From assembly GCF_018139145.2 (NCBI RefSeq), contig NC_059476.1, forward strand, positions 4,339,501 to 4,403,500: a DNA stretch of 64,000 bases, given 5' to 3'. This DNA is from Gymnogyps californianus (taxonomy: Eukaryota > Chordata > Aves > Accipitriformes > Cathartidae). Below are positions 38,113 through 50,400 of the stretch, in pieces. The position numbers and the translations under genes were made by a program. The stretch's first letter is position 1; every line of letters starts with the position of its first letter. The notes below the pieces were generated by a model. The model worked only from the letters and a program-made list of their open reading frames with translations, did no database searches and was not told where the DNA came from.

Positions 38113-41100
38113 GAAAGTCGTGAGGGAGGACAATGACAAGTAACAATGCAACTATAAAAGGAAGCAGCAGCCTGAGTCCCTTTAGGGGCATGTAAGACAT
38201 TTGCGAGGACTTGAGACAAAAATCCATGAGAAAAATGGACTAAAATCCATAAACTAATTGCTGTATAGAAATGTCAGGCCAAAAGAGGCTGGGTTCTTCT
38301 GTGGAATGGCCAGCATCTCCCTTACCCTCAACGATGACAGATTTAACTACTACCAAACACCGGGACCCCCCCAAAATGCTCCTGCCAACAGAAAAAGAAG
38401 TGTTGACAGAATTGTGGGGTGAGCGTAACACTGACTCCTCCAACGCTGCTAACTGAGGCTAGATAAAAATACCGCGTTGTACAACCACTGGTTTTGATGC
38501 CTAGGTTGGGTAGCTCCCTCCTCTGAGCACCGACTTTTGTGAGCCCCACTGATGGCATCACCCCTCCCCAAACATCACGTAAAAGTCGTAGGTGCTAAAC
38601 TCAGTGGCTGTAGGTTGGCTGTGAAGCTGAGAGGCAAGAGCTCATGCATTTTGCTGCTTTAGGTGAGCACACCACTTTTCTTATGTAGCAAGGCAATATT
38701 ATCAGGTGGCATTAATATGCCCCAAATCCAAGCCAGAGTTAGCAGCCGTTAGCGGTTGGCGAAAGTGAAAAGGGCATTTATTGTAAAAGAAGGCTATCCA
38801 GGAGCGTACGAGGCAACAGAGAACGGACGTTCTGTGTTCGGCTTACAGAATACAGTACATCATGCTGAGCATAATCAGTGCCAGCTAATCAGATTATTTG
38901 ATGAGCCAGAGGGAGCAAAATCTATCTTGGAGTTGACGTAATCCACTGATAGACTGCTTAAGGATTCTGGATATGTTCATTGTGTATCTCAGAAGCCTTC
39001 CCCTTACCTATTCATTGCGACTTATCCTTTTTATGAGCAAATCTAGGATTAAACACATATGGTTCAAATAAAAAACAGAAAATAAAACAGGTAAGAGTGA
39101 GACTCCATGGGAGCGTAGCTAACGGAGCCGTGCCAATTGCCACACTACCCGTTCAGCAGGATAGTGAAAGAATATCAGTAGCACCAGGGATAGTTTAATG
39201 CTATTAGCAGGGACCTTATAAGGATGGTAACTGATGAAGCTAAGGAATACACGAGTCTGGAATTAAAATGTGGAAAGGATGGTTTTCTGGAAAGTCCTGA
39301 ATTTTGGAAGAGAATAGATTTTTATTTTAATTCAGGCCTAGCCTGGGCCATAAATTCTTATTACTTTAATACCGTTGCCTTATTTTAGAGATATGTTCCG
39401 CAAAAAATCTATACCTTCTCCCAGCACTTCTCATCACAAATAGGCAGCTTCAACAACTGGATAAAAAGTAGCTTTCAGTCTTATTCCTACTTTTAATCTT
39501 ACAGAAAGCCATTTTGCAGGATACCTCATAATGCTATGCCTTATTTACAGATACAACAAGGGAAAAATAAATCAGAGAACAGAAAAATAAAGCATTTTCA
39601 AACTAGGTTACTTTCCTGGAAGGACAGTTCTTTGATTGCTTTTATTCCTAACTTTAAAAGAAGAGAATTTAGTAATTTTACATTGAGCAACTATTGTTTA
39701 CTTGTATCAGGCATCGCAAAAGCTGCTGTGCCTTCCTTGTATGTTATGCTAAAATGATGGGTAGAAACAGAATAAAATAATTGCACTAGAACATTGTCTA
39801 GGATCACTGTTTCCCTCCCACTGCACAAAGAAATGCTGAAGCAAAGCTAAGACATTTATCGAGCAGCAGGAGCTCATTAGCTTGTTGTCAGTACTCTCTC
39901 CCGTTGATAGCTCTTACGTGGCTACCTAGTAGGTAAGCAGCATTATAAATAGTCTTTTTGTAGCACACATTTCTGCTTTCATATAAAAAATATGTTTGTT
40001 GTCTACCAAGTAATCCTTGCCACCCCGTGAAATACAGATTTTGTGATTCAGGAACGTGTTGCTTCAGTATTCCAACCACATGTCTCAACTGCACGTGAGT
40101 TTGTCTTGCCTAACCTCTTTGGAAAAAGTTTAAGCTTCAACAGCCTCCACTTCCATAAGACAGACAGCTCTGGAACTGCGCATGTCCAGGGACAGTTTTA
40201 AATTTACAGGGCTTTAACACAAAAGAACAATTTAGAGTATATATTGGGATTGTATACAGCTGAAATTGCTTAAATATTACAGCAAGTTAGATCTTCCGTA
40301 GAGGTCAGAGTAAGGACTGAGCATTAGAGAATTCAGAAGTGTATTTAACTGAGGAGTAAACTCCTGTCTCAAGGACTGATGTCATAAGCCAGCCAGATCC
40401 ATGTATAATCATTTGTCTGTACATCTCATTACTGGCCAAGCAAAACAGAAGCGGAGAAGGCGAGCCATTGATTTACGTTTGCCTGATGCAATTCAGGTTA
40501 ATCAATAAAACCAATTTTACAAAATTATGCAAAATGTTGAGCTCCCGCTGAAGTAATTGGAAATTGGTGAAGCTGCTCGGTCTCACGAAGGTCACGTTCC
40601 TCCGCTGGAGATTGAACCTTTACAAACATTGAAATCCTTGACCGGGGGGATTCACATGCTTCTCTTCCTGGACATCGCACTGCTCTTCTTGCAATGCCAG
40701 AGGTTTCATGTAGCCCAGTTTCCCCAAGACTTCCCACCATACATCTCTCTGTCAAGTCAGCTGCAACAGTCAAGGGGCCTGGGCAAACACCCAAGGCCCA
40801 GTGAGAAAGTTCGGATTTGGACCTTTGCCCACAAGCCATATTTGATCGGTATAGAAAAGTCACATTTCACTGAGTATATTAGTAATATTTATTACACAAC
40901 TGATGTAGATACAATCCAGACTACACGTCAGAAGCAGAAGAAGGCTGTTCAGATGAATGGGTCTCATTACTTGCATCGAATTAGGAAGATTATTTCTCAA
41001 ATGGAGCGCAAATCTGTTTGGATTAGTGCTTTCCTACCACTCTGCGGAAGAAACAGAAGTTCTGCCATTTCATTTTGGTGCTGTTTCTCTTATCTTGCCA

Positions 41101-42207
41101 TCCTGGCTTTGAATTTGCCACTCTCTTGTTCCGAGTATACTTCTTGCCCAGATAGCTTAGTCTTCAAGAGGTTTCACGTTGTTCTCAGGCACTCAGTGAA
41201 GAGGTCAAGTGGAGCTGCTCTTCCCTCAGAGCACACATCTCCGAAGCTGAGCCATATTCATTTCTTGGCTGTCTTCCTCTCGCATCAGAGAATATTCCAA
41301 ATAAGGTCTTACTGGTGTATTGCTCAAAATCAAAATAGCTTCATCTTATTTAAGTTTGATAACCCCTTGAGAAAAGTCCCTTGGACTTTGACTTCCCTTT
41401 AGAGCTGTTGACTGCCTCGGCGTATGGTCCTGTTAGATCTTCTCAGTTAAACACTGTTAAATCACAGTTCTGTCAACTCCCAGTATTTTAATGTTTTTCT
41501 TGGAATATTTGCTTTCTGTCCTAGACCTCCTGCCTCTAGAGTCAAGTGATTAAGTTAGACTCTGAGGTTTTATTTTCAAAGTAGATTTCTAATCCTCAAG
41601 GCAGTGAAGAAAAGCATAAAATATGGACTAAATATAACCTCAGTGCAATCGGAAGGTTCAGAAACTAGAAGTTAAGACAAAAAAAGAACCACAAATATTG
41701 GTTCCTAAAACTCATTATTTAAAAATATATTTCAGATGTTTTTGAGAATGACAAATTGCTAAAGTTTTTTTCCCAGTGTTTTTGACTGCCAGTTCCACAA
41801 TGCAGAAGACATTTCTTTTTGTGCCAGTGCTGGACCAATATCCCAGCTTAGCACAGAGGAACGAGTAGATTTGCTCTCACCAAGAGGTCACTCAGGCTGA
41901 GGTCCTTACATCTAGTAGTAATCACGGTCTTCCTAAAACATGCCAGGAAAAATAAGGGATATTAGCATCTGTGTTCTGGGTTACATTTTGGGTAGATATG
42001 CTCTGTTTAGCTAATTTTCTCATGTAGCAGGGTACCTACGTATTCCTTTTCTTTCTGTACCATCAGTCATTGCATTTGGACTGCATGGCTGCAGTAGTCC
42101 ATCCCAGAGATGACTGTGCCATGGCTCTGGCTACAATGGTTTTTTCGTACTTGTAGGTATAGTCTACAGTTTTACACAGCTTTGGTGTTAAATGTGTATC
42201 AGATAAT

Positions 42208-42485
42208 GTCATGGAATCATAGAATGGTTTGGTAGGAAGGGACCTCCGGAGGTGTTCTGCTTCACCCCCTGCTCAAAGCAGGGACAACTTTCAAGTTAGA
42301 TCCAGCTTGAAAGTCAGATCACGTTGCTCAGGGCCTTGTGCAGTTGAGTCTGAATCCCTCCACGGATGGAGATCCCACGGCTTCTCTGAGCCCTGTTCCA
42401 GGGTCTGACTGACACTGAATTTGTTTTTTTCTAATATGTAGTCTAAGTTTGCACTAGTTGTCTCCAAAACATGTACACTCTGCCT
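42208..42485 (-). mobile_element. CR1 LINE 3' fragment
   Basis: The plus strand reads 'aatcatagaatggtt', then 'ggaagggacct', 'tgctcaaagcaggga', 'ggatggagatccca' and 'cctgttccaggg'-type words, in the order expected for the reverse complement of an avian CR1 3' end. The element is 5'-truncated, as is usual for CR1, and diverged. It includes a local near-repeat (ttcaagttagatc / cttgaaagtcagatc) near 42290-42320. Confidence 0.85.
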
Positions 42486-43999
42486 CTTTTCAGTGTTGTA
42501 AGCCTACATGAAGTTTAATCTAGTTGTTTTTCATTGAGAGATAATGTGACTAGAGATAATGAAGCCCCAAGTTGGCTGAGGCTGCGTGAAATAAAAGAAA
42601 TTCTAGATTAGAAACACAAGCCATTAATCTGGAACACCAAGAAAAGCTTTGGCTTCTTTTTATTCCAGCCTAGTACTGGAGGGGCCATGACAAAAATCAT
42701 GATTTCATTAATATTTATCATACAAGTTTATAACTAGAACTGATTAAAGGATTTTCTGCTTGAATTTTCAAAGTTCTAAAATACTTAATTCTACAAAAGA
42801 AAAAATATTGACAACTTGCCCGAAAAAGAACAATGTTATTTCAAACAAAAAATAAAATGATCACAGAATTTGAGGCTTTTGTAATTTATCCAGAAACTCT
42901 GGAACTTGCTCTCCAAAGCTCTGTGTGATCTCCTGAGGTCTCCAGCATCCAAGCCAGGGAGCCCAGGAGCCCAGCGTGGCTGGTTCAGAGATGGACTCTG
43001 AAGTGATGGGGATGCCTCGTCATAACACGGAGCTTCCCCTGAGATACACTCCATCAAGTCCAGGCCACCTCCTGGTCCTCCTGGCAAACTGGCAGCACTT
43101 GTTAGTGTAGCTCAAAAATGTGCTGAAACTCATTAGCTTGTGCAAAACAGTTTGGCTTCAACAAACTGCCATTTACCACAACATCTGCATTTTTGGAAAC
43201 TGTCTAGCGAGCAATATTTCCCATCTAAAAGGAAGTCTTTCGCTTATCATCTAGTAGCCATCTCTCCAACAGCCGTTTGCCTACGAGCTGTTCTGAGATG
43301 TCCTATCTTCTCAATGCAAGGAGAAAGCAACATATGCAGCTCACCACACTTGAAAACGTCTCAGTACATTTCACGGCGTCTGAACTAGGCTGAACAAGTT
43401 ACATCCTAGGCACACTGACCTCTCCGGGGAATACGAACAGTCTAGTTCAGACTACAGTCACGTTATGAAGACCTAATTTAGTCCTGATGTTTTGAGATAC
43501 ACATGCAAGCTGATTTTTACAAGGTCACCCCCAGCAGAGACAAGAAATTTGTTACTATTAGCGTGAAGACCTTGAGTTTTGAAAAATGCTCTTGCCTTTC
43601 ATCATCATCTGCATGCTATTTTTTTCCGTCTTACTTACATTAAGTGGTCGGTTGAAGAGGCTGTAATTTATGCAGCATTCCAGACAGCTATCTCAGGGGT
43701 TACATGTAATGCAACCAATTTTTGAGACCAATAAATGGTCTCAAAAACACTGTATAGTTTTAAAACTGAAAAGACAATGGAGGCTACCTGCTATGGATGG
43801 AAACCTGAACTACATTTGGTGGCAAATTAAAGCATTCAGCCACAAAACCAATGACTTAGAGGAGATGGAGAAAAAAAAGGTAAAAGAATGTTGAAGTAAG
43901 ACATTTTGATATTCTTAGGCACATTCTCTCCCTCTTCTTATATAGAATATTTTTAAAAGGTGAGTCCTGATCCTGTGTCCTTAAGCGTTAGTACCAAAC

Positions 44000-44432
44000 T
44001 GTCGTGGTTTAACCCCAGCCAGCAGCTAAGCACCACTCAGCCGCTCCCTCACTCCCCCTGCCCCGCTCCCAGTGGGATGGGGAGGAGAATCGGGAAAGAA
44101 GGTAAAACTCGTGGGTTGAGATAAGAACAGTTCATTAACTATAGTAAAATATAATACTAAAAATAATAATAATGAAATATAATAATTATATGGAATACCC
44201 CTTTGGCTAGTTGGGGTCAGCTGCCCTGGCCGTGCTCCCTCCCAGCTCCTTGCCCACCTGCTTGCTGGCAGAGCACGGGGAACTGAAAAGTCCTTGACTT
44301 AGGATAAGCGCTACTTAGCAACAACTAAACCATCAGCGTGTTATCAACATCATTCTCACACTAAATCCAAAACACAGCACTGTACCAGCTACTAAGAAGA
44401 AAATTAACTCTATCCCAACCGAAACCGGGACA
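44000..44432 (-). mobile_element. Solo LTR, ERVL-like short family, copy 2, internally deleted
   Basis: A 433 bp element with TG...CA ends and a perfect 5 bp duplication CAAAC (43995-43999 and 44433-44437). It matches the other copies at both ends but lacks about 150 bp in the middle: the AT-rich tract passes straight into the sequence that in full copies lies upstream of the TATA box, so the TATA box and following leader are missing. The deletion probably followed insertion, since both ends and the duplication are intact. Confidence 0.93.
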
Positions 44433-44437
44433 CAAAC

Positions 44438-47400
44438 ACACAGGAAAATGTTTTAGATCTGCCAGTTGCTAATTACCCTTCCTCGTGGTACCCATTTCCT
44501 TGGGTGCTCTGTTTTTCTCCATTGCCGTGACAACACTTCCCACACCAGAGGAAATATTTAGCTGGCATCTTCCTGTAGAGTAGCAATTTCCCCATTTTCA
44601 TAACTCAAGCCTTCCTCACCCAGCAGCTGCAGTATCTGCTTGAATTGTTGAGTATTTATTTTGTGGGCTTTTTTTTAGGTCTTGATCAAATTAGTTCGAG
44701 GGAAAGATACCTACAGCATCTTAAAGAACAGCTGTTCTTTACAAATCAACCCCAGGAAATATTTTGTCTGTTTATACTATGAATTGGCAGAACATAGGCT
44801 TCTGTATCCTGAAATATTCTATCATCTCCCATTAAACAAACAGGGAACTGCATCTCCGTTCCTAGCTACAGATCACAAATGTAAGCAGGAGGAAAGTAAA
44901 CATCCAGTTTAGTTTTCACCTCAATGCGTTTGACGAGATCTGTATTGCATTATCTGGTTCCAGTTCATCTGAAGTTTCTCAACAATATCCTTAGGAACAT
45001 AAGTGAGAACATCGTGGGTTTTTTTCTTTTACTGGACATCAGTTTCTCTGCAGTGCTCACATCCTTCTTGGCTAAACTGACACATGCTAGATGGATAAAG
45101 ATGTCTATAAAAAAGGAATTATTTCCTAACCTTTGCCTGGCCAGGGGCCAAAGAAAGCTGTGTGATGTTTAATCTTACATTTACACAGCGTAGCATGAAA
45201 AAGAAATGTACAGTTGAACTCTGAGGGGCTCGGTCAGCCACTCCTCAGTCTGTTCTTCAGTGCTAAGTTACATGGAAATCTTCCCCTTCAGTTTAAAAAA
45301 AAAAAATTAAAAAAAATAAAAGTTTTATTTTGGCACAGTGACATTGGTGGTTGTGGGTTTGGGGTTCAGAGGCTTTTTTTCCCTATAGGATTTCTAAATG
45401 CAGCAAGGGTTCCCGAATCCTGCATTCATCACGCTTCTGCTAGCTGCAGGCAGAGCAGTAAGGACGGGGCCTGCGAGCCCGTGTCAATCTGGTAATAAAC
45501 AGTAATAACAGACTCTAAGCTGTCATAAGAGGATATGACCAAGCCTTGTTTGGGTAATGGAGAATTCAGCCACGTCTGATGACTGTCAGCTGAGATGATC
45601 TCAGAGGGAAGGGAATCTGCCCATAACAAATAGCTTCTTGCCCGCCCACAAATACAATTTACCCCTCCACGGTGATGTTCCTGGCTTCTCCCCTTCCAGC
45701 ATCCCTTCTCCGCTGTACTCACCGTGCACAAGAGTTTGCATTAGCCAGCACAGTCCTTGCAGGGGCAACCTCAGCTCTCTCCTGTTCCAGGCCAGATGGT
45801 CAAAACTGAATTCATTTTATTTTGTCCTAAACGTGATGTAAGTTCTGTGTTCTCACTGTACCACAGCTTGTGGGTGGGGGAAGTATTTTAACCCCTGCAA
45901 GATTTCCCACCCTTAGAGATTCCCCATGCCCGCATGCAGACTGCGGCAGCCTTCGTACCAGCGATGGAGCTTCTACAAGACTTCACATTTGGGGGAAGCA
46001 GTGGTGATGTACGAGCCTTACTGCCCAGCCTGCCCTAGGACCAGGCTGAGCTCTTTCCCTGAGTAGCAGGGCAAGCAGCTTCCCCATTTTTGTTTAGGAA
46101 GTCATACTAATTACAGAGCTATTGTCTTCTTCATTTAAGCAGACAGCATTAATCCCAATGCTATTAAAATCTCAAGGTTTCCAGCTTTCCTCAGGAACAG
46201 TGAGTGAAGAACGGCTATTCGTGGAGCAAGCTCACTCCCACGCTGCTCTTCTGTGGCGACATTGGGCAAGTGGCAAACACTGCACGGTCACTGTAAATTC
46301 ATATTTTGCTGGCCTCCTTACCTAGGAGCCAGGCCAGAGCAGCCTGGAACAGGATCTGTGCTTCTGCTTCCTACTGTGACAAAGAAGGTGCCACAGGAGG
46401 GCACAAGGAAAGTGAGTCATTCCTGTGATCATTAATTAATTAGTGCCCTGCTGCTCCTCCAGGCAGGCCAAACAGATTACACATGGCAAAATTGACATAA
46501 ACAAGTAGAAAATTCTGCTCATAAAGGAACTTGGGAAGGCGTTCAGTCCCGAGCCTGCTGGAGCCCCAGACAGCGATCCAGTCTGCTCCCTTTTCAGGAT
46601 GCTCTTAGGTGCTTGGATCCATTAGGCTTCTCCCTAACAAAGGTGGGGTTCCCAGATTAGAGGATGCTCAGAAATGACTCTCCCTGGCGAGACAAACACT
46701 TCTGTCTCCAGCCTGGATGGGTGAAGCTTTAGGGCCTGACTAAACCACAGCCAGGGCCACCACTTCCCAGCGGGTACTCTCCGTTTCCTGGCAAAAGGCA
46801 GACGCCTCTGCCACCAGCACCGAGACGAGGAGTTAACGGCGATCACTGCATTGCCATCTCCAGGTTTCTGAGGACCCTACCTTCACATCCTGCGCCAGCA
46901 GAGAACCGGGTGAATCGGGAGGACGGTATCACTGCCATCGTGGTCAGGAGCCTTCAAGTTTGCTGAGACCATCCTGAATGGGGCAGATGGGAGCCCCCGC
47001 TCTGTCTCACCTCCCTGCGCTCAGAGAACTGTGTATCTTTAAAACTATTCCAGACGTACGCAGGTGCACTTTGTAAGAAAGCCACTGGTAAAAGCCAAAT
47101 CTCATCTGGATTTGTGTTCTCCCTTATCTCTTAGCGTTCCTTACCTTGGACAGCAAAAGCAGCTGCCTGCCAGGATACAGCCTTCCCTGGTGTCCCCTCT
47201 GCACCCCATCCCAGAGCCACCCCAGAGGAAAAAGCTCACCAGAAAAGGCAATATTACTACAAAAAAAGGGATCTTCCAGCCCCCACTTGCTCAGAGAAAA
47301 CCAGTCGGGGGCGGGTGGGCTCAGCAGGAGGGTCCCTGCTGCCTGCCTGCCCTCACAGTCCCTCTCAGCTTTCTGTCCCGCTCCCTGAAGCTGCTGGCAG

Positions 47401-50400
47401 AGGGGAGGCAGAGGCTGGGCACAGCAGAAGACGGCAAATGCGAATGATGCTCCCGAGAGCGTGGGCTGCCTGCCAAAGAGCACTGCCGGGTGCTTGCTGT
47501 TTAAATTGCTTAATATATTGTATTAAACAAAGATCAATATCAGATACATGGTCTCCATCCCTGTCTTAGAGCTTGAGCTTGTCCAGAGCACACAGCATCC
47601 CACCATGGCTGCGCTGAGGCACAGACTCCGATGCGTGGATGCATCTCCTGAAGGCAGAGCTCGCTGTACCACGTCGATCATTCTCTGCCCTACCCCGGCC
47701 AAAGGACTGGAGGTGTTGAGAGCGTGCAGATAGCTACCGCTCTTAAACTGACCCTCTGCAAATTCTGGGTGCGCTTTTTGCTGAAGTACAAAACCAGCCT
47801 TGGCGGGGAAGCTACGGCAGGGTAACCCTCTGACCTGCACCTGCACAAATCTGCCCGATGATGGAAAAGACCTCAAACCTCAGAGAAGGGTGCATAGCCC
47901 CAAACTCACCTTACCGAGTCTGTGGGAGGGTAAGTCATTTTGAAACTGATGGATAAAGCCACAACACAGGAACCAAACCTTTGTTGTTAGTTTCCATAAA
48001 GGCGAGGTTCGTCATCCTTCCAAGTGCTGTAGGCTCAGGCCCAAACTCTAATTGCTTTATTGTTGTCGAGTTACAATGGTCTGTGATAAAATCTCCAGCT
48101 ATATGGTGCATTTCCCTGGCACGGATTCAGAGCAGCAGATGCACCTTGATGCCTGAGCCGTAGCAGAGCACTCTGCACCCATCCACTGTCTCGGCATCCA
48201 GGGCACAGCCGGCAAATCCCTGCGGCATTTCACAGCCCCTGCTCCAGCAGGTAGCATCCTCGCTGGCAGTAGTCACATAGCACCGAGGATGGCAAAATTT
48301 GTTCATTAACAACTTTTTCCGGACCTCTGAGTTAAGGATGATGTACTGTACTTGGTAAGTAAAGTGTATGAGGTCTCACGGCTACAATAGTTTATTAATT
48401 TGCCTCATTAATCCAATTCCCTAGACTCTTTTGGGAAAGATTAAATGAATCGTATGTAGACATGAAAAGAAGAAACGTGGAGGCCTGGCACAGAAAAGTC
48501 AAAATTCATTAAAAAAAATATTGGATAAGTGTTTGTGGTGACCAGAAGCTAAAATAATGAATATTTGTTACTAGGAGGAAAATTCCCCTCTCTTCTGTGT
48601 GTAGGTGGGGAACCCTATGGAAACCCCACGTAAGACTATAAATGAGCACAGTTTATAAAGATGTCTGCTCTGCGTGAAGCTGGGAACCACGGCTGGCTGA
48701 GGGGGTTTCTGTGATACACTTACATGTGTGGATGGGTGCCTCTGTGCTTCTGTTTTCCGAAGTACAGATACGGCTTTGCAAGGAAAGACCCAGAATTACG
48801 ACGTGTGAAAAGCAAAATGCTAAAACAAACCTCGTGGTAGGTCACCGTAACCCCTGGTAAGTCAGACGTGAGATAATCTTCCCTTGTTTACCCCATCAGT
48901 TACATGTGTGGTCAAGGCCACAATTAATACTTTGATGTGTTCTGTAAATCAAACTGGGGAAAAGATTCACTTTCAGATTTTCAGTAATAAAAATTTTCCC
49001 AAGTCATGTACTTTAGCAGAAATTCTCAGAAATGGGCGGGAAGCTGTGCTCTGATGAAGAGCTTAAAGGCAGGTTCCCAAGTCCAATCTACCTGATTTTA
49101 AAGGCGGTTGAGACACTTGACTAAGAGATGGGTTTCAGGGTTTAACCCTTATCCACACAGAGGCACTGGGGAGACCTGGAGCAGAGTAGGGTTTTATGGA
49201 TTCTTCCAACCAGGGGTTAACCTTTGCTTTGTGTAAATGGGCATTTCCAAAAACCTCATGCAGAACGTGCAGAGAACAAATTTATAGGGTCAGCCTCCCT
49301 ATTTTCTTCCACAAAACAGGCTCTCTTTTAGCAGTTGTTATGTTTAGCTGTTTTGCATGACTGAATTTCCATTTCCTAACGGCACATGATGTCCCAGCTT
49401 GGAACCGCCATCAGTTTGATGCTTTAAAAGGACTGCTCTCCCCTAGACTTCGGAGATTTCAGATTATAGCTTGTCAGATAACTCCCACCCCTGGTCCAAA
49501 CTGCAGCTCGGTAGTTTTTCTCCCTTTGCTCTAGTATAAATCATTTGAACAACCCTGTGAAAAGCACCAGGTCCTGTACTGTCTCCACAGAAGACAATTA
49601 ACCCAAGACGAGGGTCAAGACCTGGTCCCGTCTCTTCAGGATTTAATAATCCTTTCATCATTATGACACTTTAAAAGTCATTAACTGTTTAGTTCACCTC
49701 ATTTTCAGAAAGTTTCCAGCCCAACTGCAAATATCTGCCTTATCTAAATTGAACATCACGGTCATTTCTTACTCAGACATCTCAGAGGGTATTGATCATG
49801 GACCGCCTCAACTTCTGCTGCAAGATGCATAGTACCTGGAAATAATTCAAGCGGACCTTTCTGAGATAGATCTTTTTTTTCATTGGGAAACCTGCGGATG
49901 GGATGAAGCATTCATCAGACCCCATATTCAAAATGAGCCTAGGGTGGCAAGGGGGGCTGGTAAATTTAAAGCAGATTATCCCAGCATTAAACGGCTCAGG
50001 CCACCAACACGGTCCTGCAGGGAGGATGGGGGACAATACCTGGACAAGTCCCTGTCCCTTCACAAAATTTGGACCTGGCTAGAAGATACTTTGTCCATCA
50101 GATACCAGCCAATTTGCCAAGCAAGCGTGATCCAGGCCTGCCAACCCCTAATCAGGTGTCTGCAGTGATGGGTGACTGCACGTTCCTCTTAGTTTTGGGG
50201 GGTTTGTGCAGAAGAGGGGTCGGTGTTGCACGTATAAATGGGCAACAGCCCGGGTTTTGGCTTATAGATAGCACTAGGGGTGGTCACACAAATGCCATGG
50301 CTTGCTCTTTTGCATGCTCTCATCTGGTGCTGGCAGAGCCTGCGGCTCAGGCTGGATCCGTCCCCGGGCGTGCAGTGGCAGACAGACAGTGCCTGTCCGC

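Larger units (their letters stand above)
32721..43994. other. Intergenic region upstream of ZRANB1, proximal part
   Basis: No protein exon recognised. The first 400 bases could still hold alternative upstream starts of ZRANB1. The rest is moderately AT-rich, with a purine tract (37980-38112), the CR1 fragment at 42208, several AT-rich blocks that resemble conserved non-coding DNA (38700-38960, 40370-40540), and one long open frame at 40557-41402 without known similarity. Confidence 0.6.

Noticed and set aside
42836..43087. 83-codon minus-strand frame with Pro/Gly-rich start
   Set aside because: Read twice as a possible exon because of its coding-like texture, but there is no clear splice pair and no protein family I recognise.
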